Assembly: GCF_028553885.1 (NCBI RefSeq)
Contig: NZ_CP067169.1
Location: 1,693,501 to 1,757,500 of the forward strand
Source of the DNA: Paracoccus aestuarii
GTDB taxonomy: Bacteria; Pseudomonadota; Alphaproteobacteria; Rhodobacterales; Rhodobacteraceae
DNA: 64,000 bases
Direction of reading: 5' to 3'
Shown here: one piece after another, positions 7,442-18,193 of the stretch
Layout: each line of letters opens with the position of its first letter
Numbering within the stretch: position 1 is the first letter of the stretch
Notes under the pieces: model-generated
Databases searched by the model: none
Seen by the model: only the letters and a program-made list of their open reading frames with translations
What the model was told of the DNA's origin: nothing
Position numbers and translations under genes: made by a program

Positions 7442-10198
7442 TCAGTCCTGGCCGTCCTCGGTCAATGCCTCGCTGTCGCCCTGTTCGGCGATGCGCGCCA
7501 CCGAGACGACGACCTCGCCATTGCTGGTGTTGAAGACCTTGACGCCCCCCGCGCTGCGAGATCGGAAGCTGATCCCCTGGACCGGCACCCGGATCGACTG
7601 GCCGGTGGAGGTGGCCAGCATGATCTGGTCATCACCCTCGACCGGGAAGCTGGCGACCAGCGCGCCGCCCCGCATCGCCCGGTCCATGGCCATCACGCCC
7701 TGACCCCCGCGACCGCGCACCGGGTAATCGTGGCTGGAACTGATCTTGCCCGCGCCCTTTGCGGTGATGGTCAGGATCAGGTCCTCGGCCGCCGACATCT
7801 CGATATAGCGTTCCTGGGTGATGCTGCCTTCGACGGCATCCTCGTCCTCGTCGGGTTCGGCCCCGTCATCCAGTGCGCCCGCGACCGCGCGGCGCATCTT
7901 CAGATAGGCGGCGCGTTCGCCGGAATCGGCCTCGAAATGGCGGATGACGGCCATGCTGACGACGCTGTCGCCATCGGCCAGGCGGATTCCCCGCACGCCG
8001 GTGGAATCGCGGCCCTTGAAGACCCGCACCGCGGTGGTCGGAAAGCGGATCGCCCGGCCCATCGCGGTCAGCAGCATCACGTCATCCTGTTCGGTCGCCA
8101 TGCGCACGCCGACCAGGCTGACGCCCTCGGGCAGGCGCATCGCGATCTTGCCGTTCGACTTGACGGTGGTGAAATCCGACAACGCGTTGCGCCGCACATC
8201 GCCTTGGGATGTCGCGAAGACCACCTGGTAATCGTCCCATTCCGTCACCGGCGCATCGACCGGCATCAGCGCCGCGATGCTGACCCCCGCATCGATGGGC
8301 AGGATGTTGACGATCGCCTTGCCCTTGGAGGTCCGCCCGCCAAGCGGCAGGCGCCAGGTCTTCATGCGATAGACCATGCCGTCGGTGGTGAAGAACAGCA
8401 GTTCGGTATGCGTGTTGGCCACGAAGAGCGTGGTCACCACGTCGTCTTCCTTGGTGGCCATCCCGGACAGGCCCTTGCCGCCGCGCCGCTGCGCGCGGAA
8501 TTCGGCCAGCGCGGTGCGCTTGATATAGCCGCCCGAGGTGATGGTCACGACCATGTCCTCGCGCTCGATCAGGTCCTCGTCCATCATGTCGCCGGACCAG
8601 TCCACGATCTGGGTGCGGCGCGGCACGGCGAAGGCGTCGCGCACCTCGCGCAGCTCGTCGGCGATGATGCCCATGATCCGGTCGCGCGAGGCGAGGATCG
8701 CCAGATATTCGCGGATGCTGTCGGCCAGGGTCTGCAGCTCGTCCGTGACCTCCTTGACGCCCAGCTGGGTCAGGCGCTGCAGGCGCAGCTCCAGGATGGC
8801 GCGGGCCTGAACCTCGGACAGGTTGTAGGTGCCGTCCTCGTTCACCGGATGCAGCGGATCGTCGATCAGGCGCAGGTACTCGACGATGTCATGGGCGGGC
8901 CAGCGGCGCTCCATCAGGCGGGCGCGGGCCTCGGGGGCGTCGGCGCTGCTGCGGATGGTGGCCACGACCTCGTCGACATTGCTGACCGCCACAGCCAGAC
9001 CGCAGAGCACATGGCTGCGTTCGCGGGCGCGGCGCAGCTCATAGGCGGTACGGCGGGCGACGACCTCCTCGCGGAAGGTGATGAAATGGGTCAGGAAGTC
9101 GCGCAGCGCCAGCTGTTCGGGCCTGCCCCCGTTCAGCGCCAGCATGTTGCAGCCAAAGGTCGTCTGCAGCGAGGTGAAGCGGAACAGCTGGTTCAGCACC
9201 ACATCGGGCGTCGCGTCGCGCTTCAGCTCGACCACGACGCGGACGCCGTGGCGGTCGGATTCGTCCTGGACCGAGGAGATCCCCTCGACCTTCTTTTCCT
9301 TGGCCAGCTCCGCGATGCGTTCGATCAGCACGGACTTGTTCACCTGATAGGGGATCTCGTCCACGACGATGGCGAAGCGGTCCTTGCGCGGCTCCTCGAT
9401 ATGGGTCTTGGCGCGGATCATGACGCTGCCGCGACCCTCCAGATAGGCCTTGCGCGAACCGGACCGGCCCAGGATCGTGGCGCCGGTCGGGAAATCGGGG
9501 CCGGGGATGATCTCCAGCAGGCGTTCGGTCGGCAGGTCGGGATCGGCGATCAGCTCCAGCGTGGCGTCGATCACCTCGCCCAGATTGTGAGGCGGGATGT
9601 TGGTGGCCATGCCGACCGCGATGCCGCCCGCGCCGTTGACCAGCATGTTGGGAAAGCGCGCGGGCAGGACGGTCGGCTCGCTGTCCTTGCCGTCATAATT
9701 GTCCTGGAAATCGACCGTGTCCTTGTCGATGTCCATCAACAGGAAATTCGCGACCTTTTCCATGCGCACTTCGGTATAGCGCATGGCGGCGGCGGAATCG
9801 CCGTCCATGCTGCCGAAATTGCCCTGACCGTCCAGCAGCGGCAGCGACATCGAGAAGTCCTGCGCCATCCGCACCAGTGCGTCATAGATCGCGCTGTCGC
9901 CATGGGGGTGGTATTTCCCCATCACGTCGCCCACCGCGCGGGCCGATTTGCGATAGGGTTTGTCGGCGGTGTTGCCGCTTTCGTTCATCGCATAGAGGAT
10001 GCGGCGATGCACCGGCTTCAGCCCGTCGCGCAGGTCGGGCAGGGCCCGGCTGACGATGACCGACATGGCATAGTCCAGATAGGATGTCCGCATCTCGGCG
10101 CTGATGTCGATCACCGGCCCGTCATGGGCCATCACCATGCGCGTTTCGGCGCCATCATCCGGGGTTTCGGGCAGATCGTCTTCTGGGGTGTCGGCCAC
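7442..10198 (-). CDS. gyrA: DNA gyrase subunit A
   Basis: The 918-residue A subunit of gyrase cuts and rejoins DNA and, with GyrB, introduces negative supercoils. The catalytic tyrosine is Y141 ([11 protein letters not shown]). The quinolone-resistance region reads [16 protein letters not shown]102 and D106 correspond to E. coli S83 and D87 and are the susceptible-type residues. The GyrA box QRRGGKG introduces the C-terminal beta-pinwheel. The protein is slightly longer than E. coli GyrA (875) because of acidic insertions, for example [15 protein letters not shown]. The start is GTG at 10198 with GAGGA upstream. It is flanked by its own promoter and terminator, so it is a single-gene unit. 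Confidence 0.97.
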   Translation of the reverse strand: MADTPEDDLPETPDDGAETRMVMAHDGPVIDISAEMRTSYLDYAMSVIVSRALPDLRDGLKPVHRRILYAMNESGNTADKPYRKSARAVGDVMGKYHPHGDSAIYDALVRMAQDFSMSLPLLDGQGNFGSMDGDSAAAMRYTEVRMEKVANFLLMDIDKDTVDFQDNYDGKDSEPTVLPARFPNMLVNGAGGIAVGMATNIPPHNLGEVIDATLELIADPDLPTERLLEIIPGPDFPTGATILGRSGSRKAYLEGRGSVMIRAKTHIEEPRKDRFAIVVDEIPYQVNKSVLIERIAELAKEKKVEGISSVQDESDRHGVRVVVELKRDATPDVVLNQLFRFTSLQTTFGCNMLALNGGRPEQLALRDFLTHFITFREEVVARRTAYELRRARERSHVLCGLAVAVSNVDEVVATIRSSADAPEARARLMERRWPAHDIVEYLRLIDDPLHPVNEDGTYNLSEVQARAILELRLQRLTQLGVKEVTDELQTLADSIREYLAILASRDRIMGIIADELREVRDAFAVPRRTQIVDWSGDMMDEDLIEREDMVVTITSGGYIKRTALAEFRAQRRGGKGLSGMATKEDDVVTTLFVANTHTELLFFTTDGMVYRMKTWRLPLGGRTSKGKAIVNILPIDAGVSIAALMPVDAPVTEWDDYQVVFATSQGDVRRNALSDFTTVKSNGKIAMRLPEGVSLVGVRMATEQDDVMLLTAMGRAIRFPTTAVRVFKGRDSTGVRGIRLADGDSVVSMAVIRHFEADSGERAAYLKMRRAVAGALDDGAEPDEDEDAVEGSITQERYIEMSAAEDLILTITAKGAGKISSSHDYPVRGRGGQGVMAMDRAMRGGALVASFPVEGDDQIMLATSTGQSIRVPVQGISFRSRSAGGVKVFNTSNGEVVVSVARIAEQGDSEALTEDGQD

Positions 10199-10227
10199 GG
10201 GTATTCCTCAACATCTTGTTGGGGTTC

Positions 10228-10256
10228 GGTATAGCCGAGCCATCACCGGGGGGCAA
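10228..10256 (-). promoter_or_regulatory. Predicted sigma-70 promoter of gyrA
   Basis: On the minus strand TTGCCC (10256-10251) and TATACC (10233-10228) are 17 bases apart and lie about 30 bases before the GTG start of gyrA. It fits the housekeeping consensus of alphaproteobacteria. No experimental support is available. Confidence 0.55.
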
Positions 10257-10275
10257 TCGCGCCCCGCCCCCAAGG

Positions 10276-10770
10276 TCAGGAAAACCGGCCCCGGACGGGG
10301 GTTTGCGCCGCGCGGATCGCGGCCATTGCCCACAGGACCGCCAGCCCCCCCGACAGGACCGCGTTCCACCCCGCCATCGAGACGCCCAGAAAGCTCCACG
10401 CGATCTCGTCGCAGCGGATCACGGGGGCCGATTGCAGCCGCGCCATCAGTTCCGCCGTGGACAGCCGGGCCAGATCGCCCACGCCGCCGGAACAATGCTG
10501 GGGGCCGTCCCACCAGGTCATCTCGACGCCCACGTGATAGATGGCCAGCCCCATCGCGGTGCCCGCGGCCGCCATGCCCAGGACCGCCAGCGCCCGCACC
10601 CGGCCCGTCAGCCAGACCAGCCCCGCCACCGCCATCGCCGCGACATGCGGCCAGCGCTGCAGGACGCACAGCTCGCAGGGCGCATAGCCCGCCGCCTGGA
10701 ACCCCAAGGCCGCGATCAGCAGCAGCGCCGATCCCGCCCCCGCCGCGAGGGCCAGCGCGCGGGCGGTCAC
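10276..10770 (-). CDS. dsbB: Disulfide bond formation protein B
   Basis: An inner-membrane quinone reductase of 164 residues that reoxidises DsbA. It has four hydrophobic segments. The first cysteine pair is C32-E-L-C35 in APCELCVLQRW and the second is C93 and C120 in the long periplasmic loop, so all four redox cysteines are present. The GTG start overlaps the stop of the upstream yqaA-like gene (GTGA), which indicates translational coupling. DsbB is about E. coli size (176). Confidence 0.9.
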   Translation of the reverse strand: MTARALALAAGAGSALLLIAALGFQAAGYAPCELCVLQRWPHVAAMAVAGLVWLTGRVRALAVLGMAAAGTAMGLAIYHVGVEMTWWDGPQHCSGGVGDLARLSTAELMARLQSAPVIRCDEIAWSFLGVSMAGWNAVLSGGLAVLWAMAAIRAAQTPVRGRFS

Positions 10771-11345
10771 AGGAACCTCAGCAGGGCAAAGCCCCCGATC
10801 AGCGCCACGCAGAACAGGGTGAAGACCAGCCCCAGCCTGCGTTCGATGAAGTCGCGGATCGGTTCGCCGAATTTCCACAAAAGCCCCGCCACGATGAAGA
10901 AGCGCAGCGACCGCCCGATGATCGAGGTCACGATGAAGATCGGCAGCGACAGGCCCGCGGCCCCTGAAAACAGCGTGATGACCTTGAAGGGAAAGGGCGT
11001 CACCGCAGCGATCAGCACCGCCCAGATCCCGAATTCCGAAAACCGCGCCGAGAGCTGGTCGAAGGCATCCTGCTTGCCATAGGCCGTCAGCACCCATTGG
11101 CCCACGGAATCCATCAGCACCGCGCCGATCCAGTATCCCAGCAGCGCGCCCAGAACCGACCCGACCGTGGCGATCGTGGCGATCACGAAGGCCCGCGACC
11201 GGCGCGCCAGCACCATCGGGATCATCAGCACGTCGGGCGGGATCGGAAAGACCGAGCTTTCGACGAAGCTGACCGAGAACAGCGCGGGTTCCGCCTGGCG
11301 CCGTCCGGCAAGCCCCATCGTCCAGTCGTAAAGCCTGCGCAGCAT
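10767..11345 (-). CDS. YqaA family membrane protein (VTT/SNARE-associated domain)
   Basis: A 192-residue DedA-superfamily protein with about five hydrophobic segments. The conserved motif region runs through VESSVFPIPPDVLMIPMVLA near the N-terminus, and ALLGYWIGAVLMDSVGQWVL and AVTPFPFKVITLFSGAAGLS further on. DedA-type proteins move lipids across the membrane or maintain proton motive force; the role of the YqaA branch is not settled. The ATG at 11345 is preferred over upstream codons because it begins the recognised MLRRLYDWTMG sequence. It is coupled to dsbB by a 4-base overlap. Confidence 0.85.
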   Translation of the reverse strand: MLRRLYDWTMGLAGRRQAEPALFSVSFVESSVFPIPPDVLMIPMVLARRSRAFVIATIATVGSVLGALLGYWIGAVLMDSVGQWVLTAYGKQDAFDQLSARFSEFGIWAVLIAAVTPFPFKVITLFSGAAGLSLPIFIVTSIIGRSLRFFIVAGLLWKFGEPIRDFIERRLGLVFTLFCVALIGGFALLRFL

Positions 11346-11499
11346 GTCCGCCCCTTGTCCCGTTGCGCCCGTATGATCCCGCACGCGCGGGCGCGTCAAG
11401 GGCCAGGGCGGCCTATCGCGATGCTGTGACCCGGAACATATCCGGCCCATCGGCGTTGGACCGCAGACGACACCCCATCAGCCGCCTTCGGAGGAAGAC

Positions 11500-11607
11500 A
11501 TGTCCCTGATCCTGACCTTTGCAGGCCTGATGACGGCCTTCGCCATCACCTTGGCCATCGGTGCGCCGAAACGGCGCGCGGCCAAGGTTCCCTCCGCCCG
11601 CGACTAA
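11500..11607 (+). CDS. Small membrane protein, 35 residues
   Basis: A short frame with a strong ribosome-binding site (GGAGGAAG, 5 bases before the ATG). It encodes MSLILTFAGLMTAFAITLAI followed by GAPKRRAAKVPSARD: one hydrophobic helix and a positively charged tail expected in the cytoplasm. It is below the usual gene-calling limit. The 3' end overlaps by 4 bases the end of the convergent 60-residue gene at 11604. I do not recognise a family; the call rests on the RBS and the topology. Confidence 0.5.
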   Translation: MSLILTFAGLMTAFAITLAIGAPKRRAAKVPSARD

Positions 11608-11786
11608 TGCGGCAGGCGCGGGGGACGGCGGTCCATCATCGCCCATTCGGGCCACAGCCCGAACCGTTCCAGCGCCAGCAGCAGCAACCCCGCGCCGATG
11701 ATCGCGAAGACCAGCTTGACCATCTTGGCGCTTGGCGGTCTGCGCGACCATTTGGCCGCCCGGATCAGCCAGATCAGGTTGTTCAT
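11604..11786 (-). CDS. Small conserved membrane protein, 60 residues
   Basis: Encodes MNNLIWLIRAAKWSRRPPSA followed by a single hydrophobic helix (LVFAIIGAGLLLLALERFG) and a short polar tail. Similar 60-residue proteins occur beside RatA/Coq10 genes in Rhodobacteraceae, as here, where it diverges from the SRPBCC gene. The N-terminal half carries several Arg and Lys residues and should be cytoplasmic. No function is known. Confidence 0.75.
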   Translation of the reverse strand: MNNLIWLIRAAKWSRRPPSAKMVKLVFAIIGAGLLLLALERFGLWPEWAMMDRRPPRLPH

Positions 11787-11856
11787 CGCGTGCCCCGCCT
11801 GTTAAGTCCTGCTGTGATTCGAACCAGACGCCGCGCCGAAACTCAAGAGCCCGCCC

Positions 11857-12327
11857 TTGCCGCATCACCAGGATAGCCGAAATCTGCCCTACAGCGCCCG
11901 CCAGATGTATGACCTGGTGGCCGATATCGACAAATACCCGCAATTCCTGCCCTGGAACAGCGCGGCGCGCATCCGCTCGCGCCAGACCCGCCCCGACGGG
12001 GCTGAGGAGATCGCAGCCGATCTGGTCATCAGCTTCAAGGTCTTTCGCGAGAAATTCGGCAGCCGCGTCGTGCTGTGGCCCGAGGATGCGAATGGCCGTC
12101 TGAAGATCGACACCGAATATCTGGACGGCCCGTTCAAGTACATGCGCAGCGGATGGTCCTTCAAGGACCGGCCCGAGGGTGGCTGCCATGTCGATTTCTA
12201 CGTCGATTTCGAATTCAAGAATGCGATCCTGCAGCGGCTGATCGGCGTCGTCTTCAACGAGGCGATGCGCCGCATCGTCCGCGCCTTCGAGGATCGCGCC
12301 CGCAAACTCTACGGAGAGACGCCATGA
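11857..12327 (+). CDS. RatA/Coq10-type SRPBCC protein
   Basis: A START/SRPBCC-fold protein of 156 residues with the family hallmarks LPYSARQMYDLVADIDKYPQ, the hydrophobic-pocket strands, and the final amphipathic helix RLIGVVFNEAMRRIVRAFED. Relatives include Coq10, which binds ubiquinone, and E. coli RatA (YfjG). In alphaproteobacteria the ubiquinone role is the more likely one. The predicted start is TTG at 11857, giving MPHHQDSRNLPY, which matches relatives better than any ATG. The last codon overlaps the next gene by ATGA. Confidence 0.88.
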   Translation: MPHHQDSRNLPYSARQMYDLVADIDKYPQFLPWNSAARIRSRQTRPDGAEEIAADLVISFKVFREKFGSRVVLWPEDANGRLKIDTEYLDGPFKYMRSGWSFKDRPEGGCHVDFYVDFEFKNAILQRLIGVVFNEAMRRIVRAFEDRARKLYGETP

Positions 12328-12680
12328 CCATGATGCCCGACGCCCCGGAGCGCAACCTGACCCCGGCCAAGATCGTCTATGGCCTCTATGCGATCGGCTA
12401 TCTGGTGGCGATCACCGCGCTGGCGGGTCTGGTCTATGCCTATTTCTCGCGCGGCCGGGATGCGGTGCTGGACAGCCATCTGACCTTTCAGATCCGCACC
12501 TTCTGGATCAGCCTGGCCATCGCGCTGCTGGCGGCGGTCACCATGCTGATCGGGATCGGCGTGCTGATCTGGGCCTTCCTGACGGTCTGGGGGCTGGTGC
12601 GGGTGATCTCGGGCTTTCTGCTGGCCAATGACGGCAAACCGGTGACGGGCACGCGCTATCTGGGCATGATGGCCTATTGA
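12324..12680 (+). CDS. DUF4870-like membrane protein
   Basis: A 118-residue protein with three hydrophobic segments: YGLYAIGYLVAITALAGLVY, ISLAIALLAAVTMLIGIGVL and a third through VWGLVRVISGF. The pattern YFSRGRDAVLDSHLTFQIRT between helices one and two is typical of DUF4870-type proteins. The function is unknown. It is translated with the RatA/Coq10 gene through a 4-base overlap. A bidirectional hairpin follows 7 bases after its stop. Confidence 0.8.
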   Translation: MTMMPDAPERNLTPAKIVYGLYAIGYLVAITALAGLVYAYFSRGRDAVLDSHLTFQIRTFWISLAIALLAAVTMLIGIGVLIWAFLTVWGLVRVISGFLLANDGKPVTGTRYLGMMAY

Positions 12681-12687
12681 TGCGAAA

Positions 12688-12707
12688 GGCCGCCCCGAGG
12701 GGCGGCC
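12688..12707. terminator. Hairpin between convergent genes
   Basis: A 9-bp perfect stem GGCCGCCCC/GGGGCGGCC with a 2-base loop sits between the DUF4870-like gene and metK. Only short T tracts follow on either strand (TTT on the minus strand). It probably acts as a modest bidirectional terminator. Confidence 0.6.
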
Positions 12708-12714
12708 CATTTGA

Positions 12715-13890
12715 TCACGATGCGGCGTCGCGCAGCGCCTCCGCGCGATCGGTCCGTTCCCAGCTGAAGGCCGTCGCCCCGGCCAGCGCATAGGGCTCGC
12801 GCCCGAAATGGCCATAGCTGGCCGTCGGGCGATAGATCGGGTGCAGCAGGTCCAGCTCCCGGATGATCGCGAAGGGCCGCAGGTCGAAGACCCGGCGCAC
12901 GGCGGCGATGATGCGGTCCACCGGCACCGTCTCGGTCCCGAAGCAGTTCAGGCTGATCGAGGTTGGCTCGGCCACGCCGATGGCATAGCTGACCTGGATC
13001 TCGCAGCGCCGGGCCAGGCCCGCGGCCACGATGTTCTTGGCGACCCACCGACCCGCATAGGCGGCCGAGCGGTCCACCTTGGACGGGTCCTTGCCCGAAA
13101 ACGCGCCGCCGCCGTGACGGGCCATGCCGCCATAGCTGTCGACAATGATCTTGCGCCCGGTCAGGCCGCAATCGCCAACCGGACCGCCGATAACGAACTT
13201 GCCCGTGGGGTTGATGAAATATTTCGTGTCGGCCAGCCATTCGGCGGGCAGGACGGGCTTGATGATCTCCTCGATCACGGCCTCGCGCAGATCGGCCAAG
13301 GCAATGTCGGGATTGTGCTGGGTGGACAGCACCACCGCCTCGATCGCCTCGGGGCGGCCATCGGCAGCGTAGCGCAGGGTCAGCTGCGATTTGGCGTCGG
13401 GGCGCAGCCAGTCCAGCGTGCCGTCGCGGCGCACCTTGGCCTGGCGTTCCACCAGCCGGTGGGCATAGGTGATCGGCGCGGGCATCAGCACGTCGGTCTC
13501 GTCGCTGGCATAGCCGAACATCAGGCCCTGGTCGCCCGCGCCCTGTTCCTCCAGGCTTTCGCGGTCGACGCCCTGGTTGATCTCGGGGGATTGCTTGCCG
13601 ATGATGTTGATCACCGAACAGGTCGCCCCGTCAAAGCCCACATCGCTGCTGGTATAGCCGATATCGTTGATCACCCCGCGCACGATGGATTCCAGATCCA
13701 CCCATGCGCTGGTCGTGATCTCGCCCGAGATGATCGCCACGCCGGTCTTGACCATCGTCTCGCAGGCGACGCGGGCGCGCGGGTCCTCGGCCAGGATGGC
13801 GTCCAGGATCGCGTCGCTGATCTGGTCGGCGATCTTGTCGGGATGCCCCTCGGACACGGATTCCGAGGTGAAGGTGCTGTATTCTGTCAT
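12715..13890 (-). CDS. metK: S-adenosylmethionine synthetase
   Basis: Makes S-adenosylmethionine from methionine and ATP. The 391-residue protein has the N-terminal ATP motif [16 protein letters not shown] (H16, D18), the nucleotide-binding [12 protein letters not shown] and the phosphate-binding loop [16 protein letters not shown]. Length fits the bacterial family (about 384-390). It lies 4 bases downstream of ahcY on the same strand, so the enzymes making SAM and clearing S-adenosylhomocysteine are almost certainly one operon. No riboswitch can lie between them. Confidence 0.97.
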   Translation of the reverse strand: MTEYSTFTSESVSEGHPDKIADQISDAILDAILAEDPRARVACETMVKTGVAIISGEITTSAWVDLESIVRGVINDIGYTSSDVGFDGATCSVINIIGKQSPEINQGVDRESLEEQGAGDQGLMFGYASDETDVLMPAPITYAHRLVERQAKVRRDGTLDWLRPDAKSQLTLRYAADGRPEAIEAVVLSTQHNPDIALADLREAVIEEIIKPVLPAEWLADTKYFINPTGKFVIGGPVGDCGLTGRKIIVDSYGGMARHGGGAFSGKDPSKVDRSAAYAGRWVAKNIVAAGLARRCEIQVSYAIGVAEPTSISLNCFGTETVPVDRIIAAVRRVFDLRPFAIIRELDLLHPIYRPTASYGHFGREPYALAGATAFSWERTDRAEALRDAAS

Positions 13891-13894
13891 GCGC

Positions 13895-15280
13895 TTAATA
13901 CCGGTAATGATCTGATTTGAAGGGGCCTTCGGGCGTAACCCCGATATAGGCCGCCTGTTCCGGCGACAGCGTCGACAGCTTCGCGCCGATCTTGTCCAGA
14001 TGCAGCCGCGCGACCTTCTCGTCCAGATGCTTGGGCAGGATATAGACGCCGGGCTTGTACTCGTCGCCCTTGGTCCACAGCTCGATCTGGGCCAGGACCT
14101 GGTTGGTGAAGCTGGCCGACATCACGAAGGACGGGTGGCCGGTGGCGTTGCCCAGGTTCAGCAGGCGGCCTTGGCTCAGCAGGATGATGCGGTTGCCCGA
14201 GGGCATCTCGATCATGTCCACCTGGTCCTTGACGTTGGTCCATTTGTGGTTGCGCAGGGACGCCACCTGGATCTCGTTGTCGAAATGGCCGATATTGCCG
14301 ACGATCGCCATATCCTTCATCTCGCGCATATGCTCCAGCCGGATCACGTCGCGGTTGCCGGTGGTGGTGATGAAGATGTCGGCGCTCGCGGCCACATCCT
14401 CCAGCGTCACCACCTCGAACCCGTCCATCGCGGCCTGAAGGGCGCAGATCGGATCGACCTCGGTCACCTTGACGCGGGCGCCCGCACCCTGCAGCGACGC
14501 GGCCGAGCCCTTGCCCACATCGCCATAGCCGCAGACGACCGCGACCTTGCCGGCCATCATCACGTCGGTCGCGCGGCGGATGCCGTCGACCAGCGATTCC
14601 TTGCAACCGTATTTGTTGTCGAATTTCGACTTGGTGACGCTGTCATTGACGTTGATGGCGGGGAAGGGCAGCTGGCCGTTCTTCATCAGGTCATAGAGGC
14701 GATGCACGCCGGTCGTCGTCTCCTCGGACACGCCAACGATCTGGTCGCGCATGCGGGTGAACCAGCCGGGCGACTGTTCCTGGCGCTTGGCGATCTGAGC
14801 CTTGATGACGGCCTCCTCGTCGGATTGCGGGACGGGGATCACATCCTCGCCCGCCTCGGCCCGCGCGCCCAGCAGGATATAGAGCGTCGCGTCCCCGCCA
14901 TCGTCCAGGATCAGGTTCGGACCCTCGGGGAACTGGAAGGACCGGTCCAGATAGTCCCAATGCTCCTCCAGGCTCTGGCCCTTGATGGCAAAGACCGGCA
15001 CGCCCGCCTTGGCGATGGCGGCGGCGGCATGGTCCTGGGTGGAATAGATGTTGCAGGACGCCCACCGCACATCGGCGCCAAGCGCGGTCAGCGTCTCGAT
15101 CAGCACGGCGGTCTGGATGGTCATGTGCAGGCTGCCGACGATGCGGGCGCCCGCCAAGGGCTTGGCCTCGCCATATTCGGCGCGCAGCGCCATCAGGCCC
15201 GGCATCTCGGTCTCGGCGATGTCCAGTTCCTTGCGGCCGAATTCGGCCAGGGCGATGTCCTTGATGATGTAATCGGTCAC
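13895..15280 (-). CDS. ahcY: Adenosylhomocysteinase
   Basis: S-adenosylhomocysteine hydrolase (461 residues) splits SAH into homocysteine and adenosine, using bound NAD. The NAD motif is [16 protein letters not shown], the catalytic region includes [15 protein letters not shown], and the C-terminal YRY end (KSDHYRY) is characteristic. The GTG at 15280 is preferred: it gives [20 protein letters not shown], which matches relatives, and has GAAAGAG upstream. A TTG at 15298 would add six residues. A weak promoter-like pair lies at 15314-15342. No SAH or SAM riboswitch fold is visible in the short leader. Confidence 0.95.
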   Translation of the reverse strand: MTDYIIKDIALAEFGRKELDIAETEMPGLMALRAEYGEAKPLAGARIVGSLHMTIQTAVLIETLTALGADVRWASCNIYSTQDHAAAAIAKAGVPVFAIKGQSLEEHWDYLDRSFQFPEGPNLILDDGGDATLYILLGARAEAGEDVIPVPQSDEEAVIKAQIAKRQEQSPGWFTRMRDQIVGVSEETTTGVHRLYDLMKNGQLPFPAINVNDSVTKSKFDNKYGCKESLVDGIRRATDVMMAGKVAVVCGYGDVGKGSAASLQGAGARVKVTEVDPICALQAAMDGFEVVTLEDVAASADIFITTTGNRDVIRLEHMREMKDMAIVGNIGHFDNEIQVASLRNHKWTNVKDQVDMIEMPSGNRIILLSQGRLLNLGNATGHPSFVMSASFTNQVLAQIELWTKGDEYKPGVYILPKHLDEKVARLHLDKIGAKLSTLSPEQAAYIGVTPEGPFKSDHYRY

Positions 15281-15313
15281 GGCTGCTCTTTCGGTCAATC
15301 ACGGGTTGGGACC

Positions 15314-15342
15314 GGGATAGCCCATGCCCTCGCACACCGAAA
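15314..15342 (-). promoter_or_regulatory. Possible promoter of ahcY-metK
   Basis: On the minus strand TTTCGG (15342-15337) and TATCCC (15319-15314) are spaced by 17 bases, 33 bases before the GTG start of ahcY. The -35 match is poor, so this is a tentative call. Confidence 0.3.
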
Positions 15343-15346
15343 GGGT

Positions 15347-16006
15347 CTAAACCGCCTCAGGGTTCCCGCGCGGTTTACCATTGCCCTGGCTGCTGCGGGC
15401 AATACGGCGGACGAAGTCGCGGATCAACAACTTGGCCAGATCCAGCGAATGGGCGTCCGATTTTCCGGGCATCCGCCCCTCGACCATCATCCGCGCCGAG
15501 CCTGCGGCGAAGCAGCGCGAGGACAGGACCAGCAGGGGGATATCCTCCTGCGGATGCAGGCGGCCATCGTCACGCGCGCGGGTCAGCATGCGCACCATCA
15601 ACTCGTCCAGGGATTCCAGATAGCGGCGCAGGCGCGGCACCTCGGCCGCATTGACGATCTGGCAGTCCGAGACCAGACGGAACTGCGTCGGGTTCGCCGC
15701 GGCCCAATCCAGATAGGCGTCGCCCAAGGCGATGAACTGCGCCACCGGATCGTCGGGCGAGACCCGGACCACCGCCCGCGTGCAGCCGTCCATCAACAGG
15801 ACCAGCGCCTGTTCGACCCCCGCCACCAGCAGCGCGCGGTCGTCGGGAAAGACCCTGTGGATGCGTTCGACCGGCTCGCCCAGGATGCGCGCCACCTGGT
15901 TGCGGCAGGGCGGGCGGGTCTGGCATGTCTCGACCAGCATCAACGCGGTGCTGAGGATGCGCTCATGCAGGGTGCGCGGATCGTGATGCAAGATGGCATG
16001 TGGCAT
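15347..16006 (-). CDS. TetR/AcrR family transcriptional regulator
   Basis: A DNA-binding regulator of about 219 residues. The N-terminal helices (LHERILSTALMLVETCQ, then NQVARILGEPVERIHRVFPD) form the TetR-type helix-turn-helix, followed by an all-helical ligand/dimer domain (DPVAQFIALGDAYLDWAAAN; FRLVSDCQIVNAAEVPRLRR). The start is uncertain. ATG at 16006 (MPHAILHHDPRTL) is preferred; ATG at 16063 or 16093 would lengthen the N-terminus without adding recognisable sequence. It follows typA on the same strand and may be autoregulated through the inverted repeat at 16133-16155. Target and ligand are unknown. Confidence 0.78.
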   Translation of the reverse strand: MPHAILHHDPRTLHERILSTALMLVETCQTRPPCRNQVARILGEPVERIHRVFPDDRALLVAGVEQALVLLMDGCTRAVVRVSPDDPVAQFIALGDAYLDWAAANPTQFRLVSDCQIVNAAEVPRLRRYLESLDELMVRMLTRARDDGRLHPQEDIPLLVLSSRCFAAGSARMMVEGRMPGKSDAHSLDLAKLLIRDFVRRIARSSQGNGKPRGNPEAV

Positions 16007-16132
16007 GTCGGTGATCCGATCCGTTGCTTGGTTGGGCAAGACAAAAGCGGAAGAGTCAAAACGCATGTGACGGGCCAATACAGTCGGTTCCAAATCCGGC
16101 CGGCCAGGGTCGCAGATGAACCGGGCCGTACA

Positions 16133-16155
16133 GTGACATTACCACGCTGTGTCAA
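16133..16155 (-). promoter_or_regulatory. Inverted repeat with -35-like box upstream of TetR gene
   Basis: TGACA (16134-16138) and TGTCA (16150-16154) form an inverted repeat with an 11-base spacer. On the minus strand it reads TTGACA followed by TGTCAC and contains a perfect -35 hexamer. Such symmetry overlapping a promoter fits a TetR-type operator. The call is inferred from sequence only. Confidence 0.35.
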
Positions 16156-16170
16156 ATAGGCGACATGCCT

Positions 16171-16206
16171 AAAACGACAGGTCCGGCTGCATGACGCAAC
16201 CGGACC
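16171..16206 (-). terminator. Rho-independent terminator of typA
   Basis: On the minus strand, GGTCCGGTTGC and GCAGCCGGACC pair over 11 positions (one G-T pair) around a 5-base loop, followed by TGTCGTTTT. It lies 28 bases past the typA stop. Confidence 0.75.
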
Positions 16207-16234
16207 GTGTACAGTTTTAACGTTTATCGCCCGC

Positions 16235-18055
<1,821 letters not shown>

Positions 18056-18140
18056 GAGGGCCTTGATCCAGAGGTTTCGCCGGTCCCCTAGCGGATCGGG
18101 GCCCCAAAGGCCAGACCGCAATTGCGCGTCTCGCATGGCA

Positions 18141-18169
18141 AAGGCCCCCGACGCAGGGTCGGGGGCCTT
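18141..18169 (-). terminator. Terminator-like hairpin after the broken membrane-protein gene
   Basis: A 12-bp stem AAGGCCCCCGAC/GTCGGGGGCCTT with a 5-base loop. On the minus strand it is followed by a short T tract (CCTTTG). It sits 24 bases past the ancestral stop at 18194 and ahead of typA. Confidence 0.65.
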
Positions 18170-18193
18170 CAGGCTTGGCGTTCGGTTGTCGCC

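Noticed and set aside
7370..10234. A 954-codon open frame antisense to gyrA
   Set aside because: Long antisense frames are common in GC-rich genes because stop codons are rare there. The predicted product is His/Arg/Asp-rich low-quality sequence with no domain, while gyrA on the other strand is certain.
15281..15346. SAM, SAH or SAM-SAH riboswitch before ahcY-metK
   Set aside because: The leader is short and none of the conserved cores of these riboswitches could be found by eye. A covariance-model search would settle it.
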